A stretch of DNA of 64,000 bases from Mycteria americana (Eukaryota; Chordata; Aves; Ciconiiformes; Ciconiidae). Position 1 is the stretch's first letter, and each line of letters begins with the position of its first letter. The notes beneath the pieces are model-generated. The model saw only the letters and a list, made by a program, of their open reading frames with translations, made no database searches and had not been told where the DNA came from. The stretch covers positions 38,365,501 through 38,429,500 of the forward strand of contig NC_134370.1 of assembly GCF_035582795.1 (NCBI RefSeq), given 5' to 3'. Positions 1-14,800 of this stretch are shown one piece after another. A program made the position numbers and the translations under genes.

Positions 1-2396
1 AAATAATGGAAAAAGCTGATATGAGATTCCATTAATAAAGAATTAAATGATAGGAACATAATTAATGCCAGTCAACACAATTTTATGGAAAATAGGCCTT
101 GTCAAACAAACCTGATTTTATTCTTTGATGAGATTACAATTTTGGCAGATAAAGGTAACTACAAAGAAATAATAGACTTTTGTAAGGCATTTGACTTAGC
201 ACTGCGTGACTTTCCAATTAAAAATTTAGCGCTGTATGACATCAACAAAGTGCACTTGAGCGAGGACCCAGCTGCCTGGCAGGTCCCAAGGCCACCAACT
301 GCAATCAGGGGGAACATCCTAGCATGATGTAAAATTGCTGTTGGTACAAACTCGGGCGACAGCATGACAAATAATGGGGAGGACCAAGCAGCCAGGTGAA
401 GTGCTTGGTAATTTGGGCTTGTTTGGTAAAAATCTGTTTTCACCCTTAAAAAAGGCTGGTGGACCACAGCTGCAGAGGAGGGCATCCCAAAACCAGCCAT
501 TCTGGCAGGGCTAGGGGTTCAAGCATGTAAGGAGCTCTTTCCATGCCCTGGCTGGCAGAGCTGCAGCGCAATTTGGGCACTTGGAGGAGTGACTTTAGAG
601 GTATATAGCCAGTTCTACCAAGAGTGCAATTCTGCAAGCTGCTTGGCTGGCCGCTTCACCTTCAGGACTGAATGCAAGAGGATGCCACAAACATTCAAGA
701 GCTAGCAAAAATACTTTACATTTAACAAGGGCTTTAAAAGCTTGAACTGCATCATTTACAACAAAGACCAGCAAGATGACTCAGGCCATCTCAAGCACAT
801 CCATAAAGAGGAAATGTAAGACTTAAGAGGACTATTCCAGAGCAAGAAAGCACAGCAAGACTCAGTGCCCAAACCTAGACTAATTTCTATTAGAAGGAAT
901 ATCAGTTGTTTTAAAAAGAGCAACTACAATTAACCACTGGAGAAAAAAAACATTCCTTCCACCAACACAGGTGCGAGTGACAGGTCACTATCAAAGACAT
1001 TTTGGACAGAGACCTGAAAACAAGAGTCCTTATCCAAACCACTACGATCAGCCAGTTCACGTGCAACGTTCCCGTCTCTTCAGTGCCAATACCGGAGACA
1101 CAAGTGAGCCTACACTTTCTCAGACCTTGGAGCCTTGGTATGAAACAAGCTAATAGCTTGGCTTTATTTTGGAGGACATCTAAAGCCATCCTTAGCAAAG
1201 TTTTCTTTGCCCCAGGAAACAAGCCAGACTGTTACCGTCCCCATGGCAGTGAAAGTCAGTAACTAGGACAAGATAAATCCAGGGTCATACTTCTCTATTC
1301 TTCCAGATTTAATGGGAGAAACAGACTTTTCCCCTTTACATCTCATTCAAAAACCCTAGATCGACAGGGTATCTGCAGTTCCCTGGGGAACTGCAAATAC
1401 TTCAAACTCCAAAAGGTCTCGGTCGCATCTCAGTGGAAGGGAAACGATCTTAAAAATCCTGCTGAATAGGAAAACCATGTCCCACCCTGTTCTAATCATA
1501 GTGGCATTCATGGTTTGTGTGCTGCAAATGCACTTGCACCCAAAAAAAAAAAAACAGCCAGCAAACAAACATTTAACTCTTCTCTGTCTCTCTGTGTTAC
1601 AGCTACCTCCCACTGTCAGGGAATTTTGTTCCTAAATTCAGGATAACCTGGAGAACAAGGCAGGGCATTTCTGGGCAGAGTGCATCATCCCACCCCCATT
1701 TCTTGCTTCTGCCAGTCTGCAGACGTGCAAAGTTAGATCCCTGTGAAACAGCGCGCTGGGTTCGACTGCTCTCTGGTCCAGGAGTATCAAAATCAAGGAC
1801 AGATTTAGCAGTTTAAAAAGAAGAAAGGGAACATTCAGCACCTATACCCTCCTCAACTTTTCTTTCTTTTTATTTGTTAGAAACAAGAAACTTCATTAGG
1901 ACATAAATATGCAGCTTACACTTTAGTGTTCTGAGCTGCCCCGTTTTTTTCCTGTATCACAGGAAAATACCATCTTAAACAAACCCTCACAAGTGAGGCG
2001 CTGAAAATTAAGAGCTATTTCACCTGTTCCCTTACCTGTCCATCAGCCAGTAATCACCATCCTAATTTAAGAGCACCACACAATTCATTATAGAAAAAAA
2101 CAAAAGCATAAAATGCAGATCAAAATAACAAATTAAATAGAAAATAATGAGAAATAGCTCCCTTAAATAAGAAATGAGACTTCACAATCACTTTGTCATT
2201 TGTTATTCTGATTTTTGCAAGCTTTAGGGGGAGAATGCTAAGTTTAGGTGCATGGTGTAAACCAGGTGTGCAGGATGCAGGGAGAAGACCACAGCGGAGC
2301 ACGCTGGGCTCCTGCACCACTTTCACCACCATGACAAAAGTTTGAGAGCTACCTTCCACCAATTCCTTTAGCACCAATTTATTTAACTCTACTTTT

Positions 2397-2423
2397 CCCC
2401 CCCATATCTTTCCCCCCCCCCCC
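2397..2423 (+). repeat. Interrupted C-runs (C7 and C12)
   Basis: C7 at 2397-2403 and C12 at 2412-2423 separated by atatcttt. The minus (transcript) strand carries G-runs here. Confidence 0.9.
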
Positions 2424-5400
2424 TCAATTTACTGCACCAAGGGAGGAGGAGCAGACTAGCTGGATAGCACAAGGCAAACACAGCTGGAACATCTGGGCCA
2501 CAGTCACCATTCAACAGACCACAAGAAATCCCATTTTCCAGGGTGATCACAGGGAAGGTGCTGTTGTCACACCCATAGGTGAAGCCAGACCAAGGCAAAC
2601 ACCTGACACAGCGATACTCAGCTCTGCAGCTGGGCTCCACGTTCTCTTTCATGGCAGCAACACGGAAATTACCAAAGGATTGCAAAAGCAGCACTAGCAC
2701 CTTCACATAAGGATGCCTGTATCGCTGGGAAATCATCAAAAAGAAGAAGGTCCCACTTGGACAGGGTGTGCAGAGCTCAGAGCTCCACATCTGTCAGAAA
2801 CCCCTCTCTGGGCACTTGCAAAGAAAAATAACGTGCCCCAGCTCTCCCCAGGCCATGCTGAGGATGCTGTTTGAGCTGCCACAAGCCCAAGTGCCAACCT
2901 GGCTCCACGTGAGGGCTGAGGAAACAGGGACAAATTATCCTTCCGCAGTGCAAAGTTATAGGTTCCATTTGTTTCCCCTCAGGAATCAGACAGGGCAGTT
3001 AAGTGTCTTGATTCCACCAGATAATCACAATTTATCTTGTCTCCTTTTTCCTCCTTTCTCTCAATCACAGCTGCTTCTCCCTCTCTCTCACACATACACA
3101 GATTTTCTTCTTTCTTCAAGTCTTGAACTTTGATTGACCTCGGGAGCTTTTTGTTGTTGTTGCCGCCTCTTGTTTTGTTCCTGCTAGAATTCTATTAAGT
3201 TTTTTTAGGTTTGGGTGCTTTATGGGGTGTATTTCCACCCCGCCACATTCCCCCCCCCGATGCAGGAATTCCTGTCTCAGCATCTTGCTTGCAGCTGTAA
3301 ACCTGTATATTTTTCTTGCCGTTCCACTTTGCCAAGGAGGAAAATAGGCAAAGGAGCTGGGCCCTCCCAGTTCCTCTCAGTTGGTTTTGCTTTCAAGAGG
3401 GGGATGAGAAATGAGAAAAAGCAAACTCTCTGGGAGGATCCCAGAGCTCCTGGAGGGTTTTAGAAGCACCAAGCCTCAGGGCCAGGGAAAGAGTCAGAGG
3501 AGTCAGAAGCTGCCAGAGCAAGATGCTGACACAGTCTGCACAGGGACTGGAGTGGGCTGGAGGGCACTGGGATCCAACAGAAGGGGCAGGCTTCTAATTA
3601 GTTGCTTAATAAGATGCTCTTGTAAAAGGTCTGATCCATACCCAACTGGAGTTAATAGGAATCTCTCTGCTGACTGCGCTGGCTTTTGGGCTCAAGGCTT
3701 CAGGCATCAGCTACACTTTAATATTAAAAGCATTTTAATCCCTGCTTTTAAAAGCCAATGCCTGTTTCACCTTGGCTTGTTGTTTCTCACCCCTCCTGAG
3801 CTTTGGATCATATCTGTGGTCACAGTCACCACACAGCTTCTTGGCTCCCTGTCTTCTGCCACCGCTACCGAGAGCGGCCCAGAGCCTGCCAGCGCCACGG
3901 GCACTCAGCTTACAGGCAAGGGGTTTTGCAGAATAAAAAGCCAGGCATTTCTAAGTAGCAGCCGTAAATGGATCAGAGGCACTGGGCATGCTGGGGAGAG
4001 AAGCAGCAGGGAGACGGGCACTGCTCTTGGCATAAGGGCTATGGTCCTCGACCAAGGTCACTAGCTGGCACAGACAGCCCTCAGTTGCTTCTCAACTTCT
4101 CAAACCAGCACAAATTTATTTACATAAAAATCATTTTAGCATTCACACCCTGCAGCAAGGAGTCCCCTTACATGAAGGCCACGGCCATGCTTTTGCTCCA
4201 AAGTAGCTGCCAGCAGATTTCCTTGGCTCCCCCTCCTTCCTTCGAAGGGAGATGGGACCGTTCCCGGTTCATCACGTCCCATTCACTTCTCCCACAATCA
4301 TTCCTGATGTTAGCTGCTAGCCAGCAGCCCTGCCTGCCTGCCCCAGTCACTCCAGCACAGGCATCTCCAACTAGCCCAGTTCATCACAGCAGGCTGGCCT
4401 CTGATGCGCTTGGTGTCAGGATTTGATGGATCTGATCTTGAAATTTAAACCCTGTTCTTCTCATTTTTCACCTGCTCCCTTTTCTTTGCCTGTAATTCAT
4501 TTTCTCTTTCACCTTTCAGAAAAAAAATAAATGAAGAAAAAAAGCCCTTCCGTGATTTTTTCCCCAAAGATTTTTTTTTAAAAAAAGAGATGAAATGCCA
4601 ATATTTCTGTGCTGCTGAGCAATCCTACGATATGCCACCTCTGAGCAACATGAGGGAGAGAAAGGACAGTGGCTCCCTAGCAAGGAAAATAAAGTAAAAT
4701 CAAGTTTCAAGCAGGAGGCTACAGTAAGTGGGAGCTGCTCCTGTGTTTGGGATGAAGCTTCATTGCTTTCCCAGAGAGGACGAGCCCCGAGCTGGAGACC
4801 AAGCGTGGACAGGAGACCCCACCTGATGCGAAGGTGGAGGAGTGAGTGTGGGCGCAGTGCGGGGGAGCTAGGAGAGCAACCAAAGCGCTCTTGGGCTCAG
4901 GAAATCTCTTGCAGGCACGAGGGGGTCTCCATCTTCATTCCTGCCTTCCTCCCAGTTAGTCCCAGCCTCCTGGAGCAGTTTCCCTGTCCATGCCATGGAT
5001 GCCCATAGAGCATGCAGAAATGTGGGGTCCCAGAGCCTAACCACCACACGCTCCAGACTGCTACTGCAGGCAAAACCTTGCTCCTTGCAGCTGGAGCATG
5101 CCTTGGGTGAACGATACTAGCAAAACTCATACCATGCAAGCTCCCTGAGATTACCCCCTGGCCAACATCATTCAGATATGCTCAGGGATACCTAAAAGCA
5201 ACACCACAGGTACAAGGGCAACCCACTCATCCATCCCCAAGCCTTTCTCCCAAAGCAGGTGGCTGCCAGCTAATTTCATAAACACAAACTCAACAGATAC
5301 TCTCTGGCCTCCTTCTCAGAAAGGGCTCAACCACTTGAGCCAAAACTTTCCAGAACAACTCAAAGAAATTTTCCACTCCTAGAATTCAAGTGGAGCTCAA

Positions 5401-6127
5401 CGTTACTCACTTCCCTTTCCAGGTGCTAAGGGGAAGCATCAGCTGGCCTGACCAACAAGGCTGCCTCCGCTCCAAGTGCTGTGCTGCAGAGCAAGCGTAA
5501 AAGGGCAGGGAGACACCAGCACCTTTTAAAAAAGGGTCTTAATAAATAAAGGAGAAAAGAGCAGTTTCTGCCATCAGAAAAGCAGGAGGTCTTCACCAGT
5601 TACAGGAGGGAAAAAGCCCAGGACAAGCTGGTCCAGGAGCCACGTGCACTACTGCCATTACCGATCACGTACGGGAGAGAAAGGAGCCAAACACAGAGGT
5701 GACGGAGAAGAGGGAAAACAAATCTGTGCAGTCAAAACCATTTCTGAGGGAGTTTATCAAGCTGAGAAGTGAAAGGCACAGCAGAGAGTTTTTCCTAGTT
5801 CCTCAGATGCTCAAAGCCAGAGCAGGAGACAGAGCCTGTAATTTCTCTGCTGCATTTAGTTATTTTAAGTGGGGAGTCAGTGTCGAGACGGAATTCATAA
5901 GCAGACCTGACAGCCAGCAGTAAACCTCAGAAAGAGGCATTGCCTGCCTTCGTTCCCCCCAGCTCTTGCAGAGACATTTAAGAGGGTGTTTAAAGCTGTT
6001 TAAAAGGAAGAGCGCAGCAGCGGGTACAGAAGAACCAAGCACTCACACGAAGAGCAGCCATAACAGAGGCCTTTTTTGGTTTACTTTGCTATTTACCAAG
6101 CACTTCAGTTAACTTTACAAGAGAAAT

Positions 6128-6147
6128 GGGGGGGGGGGGGGGGGGGG
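6128..6147 (+). repeat. G20 homopolymer
   Basis: Twenty consecutive G in otherwise AT-moderate intronic sequence. Length is likely variable between individuals and sequencing platforms. Confidence 0.95.
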
Positions 6148-9100
6148 ATACAAAAGCCAATGGTATCTTCAACTTTCTTTACGTTATCATTAAAGTCAAC
6201 AGAATACTTGAGGGTATCCTGGCAGATGCTGTGCACACAGTCACTGGGCTGCTGGCATGCACGTGGGCAGAGAAGTGGCATCCTCCCAATTAAAGTCAAC
6301 ACCTATATCAACACAGTTAACACAGAGCAATTTCCCTCCATCAACCTTCAAACAGGTCTTACAGCAATGCAGATATCAAGCAAGCTCTCCAAAACCAGTT
6401 TAAAATGTACGTCTTCATGCCGGTGCCGTGTCTTTGCAGTGGATGGAGGTCACAGCCTTTGCTCACTTGTTGGCACCTCCTTGGCTTGGAGACAGCGGTT
6501 TATTAACCAAAACTCTCCAACCAGGCTGGCATATTGGTGCCGACATCACCGATAAGCCTCAGTATCGCTGTGGCATCTCCAGCTCTGCCTGGAAAAAAGG
6601 GATTAAAGAAATGCTCATCCCTGGGCAAACCCCTGCAAAGAGCAGTGGGCTCAGGGGGTGCCTGCCTCTCCTTTCTCCCTGCCTCCTCAGGCAGGGACCC
6701 AGCGATTCCTGCCCTCCGCTTCACTACAAAACCCACAGCCAGTCCCTGGGACAAGGCAGAACATGGATAGTTTGCAAGAACTGAAAGGACTTTTGTTTCC
6801 TTTTGTTTGGGAAGGAATAGGCTGTATCAGCATGAAAGAGGGAAGTAAATACAATCACATAAAAAAAAAAAAACCCAGGAGAGTAAAATAAGAAGAGAAA
6901 CACTTGTAAAGGAAGGAGTCCAGGTCTGTTAAGATATTCCCAGTGTGAAAAGGGTTCCCACACTTAAAAAGCCCTCTTAAAAATAATTTCCTCTCCAAAC
7001 TGCCTGGGAGCCTCATAATTACCAACAATGATCACAGACCCATTCATTTCATCCTAAAATTAATACATCATGTTCAGAATGATATCACATTAATTTATCA
7101 CAAGATTTATGAAACTTGTACTTTTTTCTAATGAGTTTTATGCAAATTCTGCTCCATCCATTGTTTGCACCATAAAAAAAAAGTTCCCTCACAGAAGCTG
7201 CTCTGTCAAAAAGTCTCATTCACTTTTATTGATATCTGTCCTTCTCTCTTCATTCCCGCAACAGGGGAGGGAAAGAGAAGAGCCGGTTCCAGCCAGGGTA
7301 CAATCCTGTTCCAAGCAGAGCCCAGAGCACAAGCGAGGAGAGCAGCCCCATCACAAGGATGAGGTCTGCAGGTGAGCCAACCATTCAAGGCACTTAATTT
7401 TAAACTAAATTTAAAGGAAATTAACTGGTGGTTCACTCACACCTTTGTCTGAGAAGGGTCAGAGAACAAGAGGAGCAGTGGGGAATTGTGAAATTAAAGT
7501 ATTTAGACTTTCCAGAGTGGGAAGTCCATGCCTGGTAAACTTACAGAATAAATGCAAAAGGGGGAGTGGGAGGGAATAAACGCCAAGAGAAGCATAAGCA
7601 CTGAGCATCATGGGGTTATAAAGGGGAAATCACACGAGATTAACTTGATATTTTACAGCAGAACTGTAAACGGAGCTGAAGAAAGGAATGCACAAGATGT
7701 CCCGTCAGCCCAGGAAAGCACTCAGTGTAGCATCTTACAAAGGCTGAGGGTTCCTGAAGACCAGGGCAATTCTCAGGAGCATAGGCAAGACAATACAAAG
7801 CAGGCAAGACCATTTCCAATTCAAACATGGCAGGAACGTTGCCTTCATTTCCAAGCACTGCCAACTGGAAATCAGACAGAGATCTTCATCAATACCCACA
7901 CAGCCTAGCCTAGGAGGCTGGGGAAAGGGATTCTTGAAAAAACCCTAAATATTAGATGCAGCCTCGCTCCTTGGAGCTGCTCTCATGTGACTAACAACTA
8001 TTCACAAGACGCACGTATAGGGGTGGGAGGAGGCAGGATGAACTGAAAAAACAAAGGAAAACATAAATCTGGGGTTAGCAGAAACATCCCAGCAGCAAAA
8101 TCTACCGAGGTGTTAAATAACGGCAAAAAGCCCCGACGTTGTCTGGGGGCTTTTAAAACTGGCCTGGAAAAGACGCTACAAAAACAATCCTGCAATAGCC
8201 CCAGAAGCACTGCCTAGATAAGATCCAAACCCCAATTTTAGCAGCTTTGGGGAGCGGGCAAGAGGATGCTCCCCACCTGTGAAGGCAAACCCATTCCCTC
8301 TGCATGGCCGGGCTGCCAAATGTCTCCATGAGTACTGCTCCATGCCACCTCATGCCTGTCTCCAAAACATGCCCAACACTGTGTACAGCCCCCCTGCCAC
8401 TCACTCCTCAAGGAAAATCTAGCTAATGCGGTCTTGATTAACATTTCTGACACAAAGTTTAAACCCTAAATCCATAGCATATCCTTTTCTAATTAGTTTT
8501 TGAAAGAAGAAGGAGCCCAGAAATAATAAGGTATATTTCCTTTGTTCATTCCTGCCTCCTCCCAACCTCCCCTACCTCCCTCCAAAAAGAAGAGTTTGTT
8601 TTTTAACTAATTAAACACTCACAGGTCAAAGGAAACTCTATCACAGGTACTAGCGTGGAGGGAAACACCATCCAGTTCTCCTCTGCATGAATATCGCAGC
8701 TCAGTAACAGGCAGAAAAACATCATCATCAGTGATGGCGAGACCTTCACCCTCACCCTGGTTTCCCACCAGTGCCTGGGAACTGGGCAAGCTCCAAGACA
8801 GAGGTGAAGACCACCAGAGGGGACTCAGGACACCTGGTCACTGGTGAGATATTTAACTTAGTCTATGCAGTGCTAGGGAAAGGTGTTCACCGCTAAACCT
8901 GCCCTGACACTCACACTCCCCTACCTTATCAGAAGGGCCCATGCTGCATACGCATCCATGTATATAAATCTCACACCTCATGCAGGCTGCAGCACCCCCT
9001 TCCCCAAATGCTATTTTTGAAGGCAGCTTTTTGAGGTACCAACACCTACCTTGATGCACAGCTTTTAGAAGACCACACTTCTCTGAAAAATGGATATGCG

Positions 9101-11831
9101 TGTAGGTGGGACACCCAGTTAATTCACTGACCCACCCACCAGAGACTGCACGAGTACTTTCACAGCAGGCACTCCCAGCAATGACCACGACCATCCTCTC
9201 CCCAGCAACTCAGGAGCCTCCCTGGCAAGTTACAGCCTAACACGGGAGAAGGATTTGCACCATAGAAACCACAGCATTCCTATAAGTTTCATGAAAATAA
9301 TAGCTGAACTAAGGAAAGCTGAGTCTCCCTCCTTAGGGTCGCAACCCTTTTTCTTTAAAAGACGTGGTTGCCAGCTGTCCCACCAACATGAACTAGCCAA
9401 CCAGCACAGCCAGGGAGCAGGACATCCCACATCTCTTGGGACAGCTAAGAGTCCTCATGGACATAGTGAGGAGACCTTCCTCCCAGGAGTTTTACTGACT
9501 ACCTGCAGAGATAGGATTTTGGGAAAACTCCTCCCAAGCAATCACTCCAAGTTGTTCCCTGGGGGGAACTCTAAATTAATATGGATCTTGAGGTCAGAAC
9601 CACATGGCTGGGGGCTTTCTGTAGCGACTGATGTTAGCGTAGAGTCGCTGTGCTTCCAGAAACAAGAAATTATGCCAACTGACCAAACAAGTTGTACAAA
9701 CAAGCGCAGAGACTAAATCTGCAGCACCACAGTGCTGAGGTCATTCCCATTTGGGGAGCTGAAGGGCAGAGGACTGATTTTCTAAACAGAGTCCGGCAAG
9801 CTTGGGTTTTAACTGCCAGCTGGCAAGAACAGAGATAACAAGAGACTCCTGATCCTGCCAGAGAAACCATGACACCATGCAAAGAGCTTCACAGGTCAGA
9901 AGAAACCATTTCAGTAGGTGACCTGTTGCAGCCGCCCTTTTTGACTACCGAGAGGTGTCTTGCCAGCTAAAACCAAGTAGCAGCAGGGATGCTGAGCACC
10001 CATATTTTCAGAGGAATCTTTGTCGGGCATAAAGACTGGGTGACCAGCTGAAGCAAGCCACGCTCTCTCACTAGGAAAGATTAGACAAGGCTTGCCTAGG
10101 GGATAATCGAGCCAAGACATGCCACCAAGGAATACAAGATGTTGCCATCCGTCCCAGAAAGGGAGGCCCAGAGCAGGTGGAAGACTGAGAGTTACCATAT
10201 GTCCAGAGAGTACCAACCAGCTCTGATGGCTGGGACAGCAGCGAGGACTGAAACCAAATCCTAGCTCCCAGGATTACTTTAGTGGATGCAATGAACTAAC
10301 AGGAGCTCCACTGAGATCATTCAGATGGGAGTCACCTCTCCTCAACTTGGAAAAACAGGGGTACACTCCCACTGCAGTCTCCCACTCAGTGCAGAAAGCA
10401 GGAGGGCAGAGAAGACTAGAAGATGCAACTGACCCAGCATCCTCAAGTTCATTGCTTCTCTTTGGCCATACCAAACTTTCTAGAAACTCAGCAGGGCAAG
10501 CAGAAGAAAAGCAGGACCCCAGAAGTCTAGCTAATGAGGTGCTTTGCTACTTGGCATAAATAAATGATTTATGAGTAAGATGACACATGCAGTAGTTTGC
10601 ATCTTACCCAGACAAAGTAACATAGCTTTGTGTTAATTAGAAAAGAGAAGCTGTTCTGCAATCAATATGAGGTCAGAGATAAAACTGGTTAGATTGCACT
10701 GCCTACGGACTAGGTCCCCGGACCGTCCTGGCATTGAGCAGGATTGCAAGACATCCATAGGGTATAAGACAAGACACCCCCAGGACAGTACAGCAACGAT
10801 GCCAGCAATGCTAACAGAGAAGTCATGCGAATATCAGTGCTGAACAGCTCCATCGATGGCACATCTGTATGACGCCAGCTGTGCTCCAGTAACAGGGACG
10901 AGCCAGAGTGTAAAATGCCACCTCTGAAATAGTGCTGCCTGAGAGCCCCTTCCTCCACCAGCAACCCTGTCAAGCTGAGGAGCTGATCAATATGAATGGG
11001 GAAAAGAAAAAAACCCGTCAGCAAATTTTACTTGCGCAAGTGAAGTTCGAGCGGGTTTCATTCACGTCTTGTTTGAAATCTCATCTGTGCCTTACAAAAG
11101 ATGAAACATCCCCGAGGCTCTCAGTCTCACAGGGAATACAAAACCTTTAGTGCTACAGCTTGCCTATGGCCCAGCTGCTCCGCTCTCTGAATGGTTCAGG
11201 GGAACAAATACATACAGCCACCGTCAGCCCAAATATCGCAGGACGTTTTGCTCCAGCACAAGCGTGCTTTGGTACGTGCAAAGTCCCACTGACTGGCCAA
11301 AGCCAGAAGGAAATGGTACCAGCGGTTAGATTTTTGACTGCAGACTCCAGATCTGTAAGTAAATTGGCCTTGGACTGTCACCATAGCTCTCTGAGGTTTC
11401 AAAACATGTGCTGGGTGATGGATTCTGCCCGGTTATAATGGAGATGCAGTGAAATCCCTTCTTGATTTATCTCTCTGGAGTTGAGTTAGCACCTCTTGAT
11501 CTCCAAGATATGGCTGCAGTAAAAGCAAGACTCGCAGAAACGGGTCAGAAATTTGAAGCCCAAGGCGGCCAGTTTTGGAAAGGTTACATTTCCTGCTCTT
11601 CTCACCCCCTGAAAAGCAAGGAAAACCCCTAAGAGAACCAAGAGAAACAACCAGACGCTTGAAAGACTCTCCACAAAGGTGACAGCCTAGGGAAATACAA
11701 ACACCTGCAACTCCAACCCCTTCATCCACCGGTCCCCTCCCGGCCTTGAAGCCGCCTTCCTCCAAGCACAACCCAACTCCTTGGGGGTGGCAATGACTGC
11801 CACATCTTGGATGGAGCATTTCCTACCATGC

Positions 11832-11856
11832 CTCTCTCTCTCTCTCTCTCTCTCTC
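11832..11856 (+). repeat. (CT)12 microsatellite
   Basis: Twelve perfect CT units plus a C, in presumed CDH23 intron 3. Confidence 0.95.
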
Positions 11857-14800
11857 AAATGCCAAAGAGAAGGTGGGGAGAGACTTGGCAGGTGGTGCCT
11901 GGGTATCTGAGGCACGAGCTTATCTGTGTCCCCGCCACAGCACTGCAGTAAATTGCTTGTTGATAAATGAGGCTATTTAGGAGCAAGTGATGCCAGCATT
12001 ACGGTTATTAATGACGCCGACGTGGAGAGACATTTAAGAGCGGCCCCATGTTCTATTGTCCTCTCGCCTGTGAGTAATGGGGCACTTCAGCTACGGGCTT
12101 CAAAACCAGCTTGGGCTGTTTAACAACGGAAACAAAATAAGACTGAGGGAAATGGATGGAGCACACTGGACTGACGACTCTAATGCACTGATAAAGCCAA
12201 GCTCCTTCAGTAGAAGTTGGGCAGAGCTCCAGTCTATAGATGAAATTAAGTCGAGAGCATTCCCCCTTTCCAACCACAAAACTCTTCCACTTGTCCCTGC
12301 AAGCTCCTAGCAGCCATAAGACAACAAGCAGCATCTTGTTGTCCCAATCTACGGTCCTGTGCAGCAAACCCACCCAAATAAAAGGGAAAAGTCAAGCCGC
12401 AGCAGCCTGAACTGGAAGAAGCAGCAGTCCAGCTGTACTTACAACACGTGGTACACCCCAGAGCACAGCGAGGGTGATATTTGTTGGAGCTGGGGAGGCT
12501 TTCACAGGGTCATTACCTCACTTTGCACGTCACAGATGTCTAAACGTGGCCAGGAGGACAATGAGCGAGAAATAAAGATGCTGTTTATTGCAAGAGGAAA
12601 CCTTGGAACAGAGCTCCGCAGTCGCTGGTGGGAGTGCAAGGCAGAGCGCACAAGCACGCAGCTGTAAACTTGTTTCTGAGTTAATATACCCACGAGTGTT
12701 TTTCTTTTCCTATGAAAGCATAGTCTTCTGCAAACAAACATCTGGAGATCTCTGTTACAGCTGGACCATTATCCCTAGTGACTAAAGCATTCAATTAATT
12801 TAGCCTTTCTCATTTGTGAGTTGTCTGCAAATAGACTTGGATTTGCAGGAATTTATTTGTTATTTGGATATATTCAGTGAATAGTTTATTAAAAAACATA
12901 TTTCAGACAAAGGATTTCTTGCTAAATGCTCCTACAACTGTTGCTCTGAGTGTTGGCAACTGGCTGTTCACACCATGTAAATGGTCACTGCGGACAGGTG
13001 GGAACACCTCTTGATGGAATGCAATATACCTCCAGAAAGAGCTTTCCGAGGGTCTGTGGAAGCACCTGCACAAAAACATATCCTCACGCAAATGCACAGT
13101 ATTCAGCCTGCCTGAATTTCCTTAAAAAACACAAACCAGCTTGCACAGAAGTTGTCATAAAGAGGACAAGAACAGAGCTGAATACCAGAATTAATTGACT
13201 TTATGCAAAACACCAGTGAAAACATCTCTCAGTAGCTTCCATAACACCTTGCAAGCATCCACAGGGCTCCTTATTCAGGATCCTATCCGCACAGGTGCGT
13301 TTTGTCTCAAAACTCCAGGGAACTGCTTGCTGCAGGAATTTCATCACAGCAGCAAGAGAAAATGGGGTGAGAAAGGAAGTAGTGACGGGCTATTTCCAAG
13401 ACTGATGTAATCCCTCAGGCATGCAACAAGCCCAGACTCTTCCTTGCCTGTGTACCACAAATTGTAGCCTATGTAGTATGTGTGACATGCCTGAAATCAC
13501 AAATCCTCCTACAAGAACAGTTTTAGTCTTCTACACAACATTGCTCCAAGGCAGTTGTCTCCCTTGCTGCCTCCCCAGGCTTTACTCCAGAGATTACTGC
13601 ATTTTGGCAGAGGGTGAGGGGCAACACAACACCCTAGGTAAGTCTTTACTGTTTAAGAACAAGACAATTTTTATGTTTTGGACAAGCGAAACAGATTTTT
13701 TTTTCCATGAACTTTGTCACCATGTTAAGAAGATAGAGAAGCAAATGTTGTACAGGGAAGCGACGATGCTTGCAAAACCCTCACGTTGCAAGACCTAAAG
13801 CTACGTGGGGTGAGGCAGATGAACAGTAGCAGGCACGACCCTGTCCTGTCCTGGGGATGTCAACAGGGCTCAGTTTCCATCCTCCACTTACTTTTACAAG
13901 CTGCCATTTCTCTACAGTGCTACATTCACTTTAAGGATGGGCAGAAGACCAGCCAGATGACCCAATTTTAAGAGATACCAAGCGGAAGACTTTGCGTTCC
14001 TGGTCCTTTACCCCACTGCGCTGCCATGTTCAACAGTAGACTTCCCAAGAGCTCCACCCAAGTCACCATGTCGGTCACCCCAGCAGGGTGCCCAGCCTAA
14101 GGCACACATCAGCCTGGGACATTCCCCATGGCCAAGGTGACCTGTGACAGCCCGGCTGCATGCAGCTCTCTTTCTGCAAGCTGGGTCAGGGCTACAAGGG
14201 GTGACTGAGGCTATGCACCCCTCACCTGGTGTCCAGACCAGCCAGTGCTCTCAAAGAAACTCCCTTAGTCATACGTAAAAACAAATAAAATTTTAAAATC
14301 CAAACTGAAAACAAAACTCCATGCTAAATCCCAGCTGCTGGCTTGTTTGAAGGCAAAAAGAAAGCAATCACTGAGGTTTCACAGACTGTTCTAAAAGTGG
14401 AAATCTATGAAGAGAAAAGTGATCCAATAAGTCACAGTTTTAGGCTTTTTCTTTCAATTGCTCAAAGTAAAGACTTTTAAAGGTTCTCTTTCCCCTGAAG
14501 CCCTGACTGAGGGAGAAATGGGTATTGACCACTGAATTCAGCATCTACTTGCCAACAGCTACTCGTACACATCAGAGAAGTCCCAGTCACCTCTGCCCCG
14601 ACAGCTGGGCCATGTATGTTGAGTATTTTTCCTGCCCCTTTGGCAGCACCAGCCTCTAACTCGCATGCAAAACCAGCCCCTTCACAGCACCTCAGAAACC
14701 TCCTGTGCTTCTCAAGTGCCCTCTCAGCAATCCATGCTTACGCTGGCAGCTCCTGCAGGCAAATTCAGGCTCCTTCTCCTGAAGGGCTTTGCGCGGCGCT

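Larger units (their letters stand above)
1..11999 (-). other. CDH23: Probable CDH23 intron 3, distal part, to the left edge
   Basis: No exon of CDH23 or any other gene was recognised. Assignment to intron 3 assumes that exon 4 lies beyond the window. Contents: C-runs at 2397-2423, A13 runs at 1542-1554 and 6861-6873, a G20 run at 6128-6147 and (CT)12 at 11832-11856. The 217-codon frame at 3411-4064 is judged fortuitous. A moderately complex stretch at 9.25-10.56 kb is open in several frames without recognisable content. Confidence 0.6.

Noticed and set aside
3411-4064. 217-codon open frame on the plus strand
   Set aside because: No recognisable domain, mixed composition, no promoter or splice evidence; consistent with a chance opening.
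9250-10560. Stretch with several open frames and a distinct texture, considered as an old LTR element or noncoding RNA
   Set aside because: No terminal repeats, primer-binding site, polypurine tract or recognisable retroviral motif could be seen.
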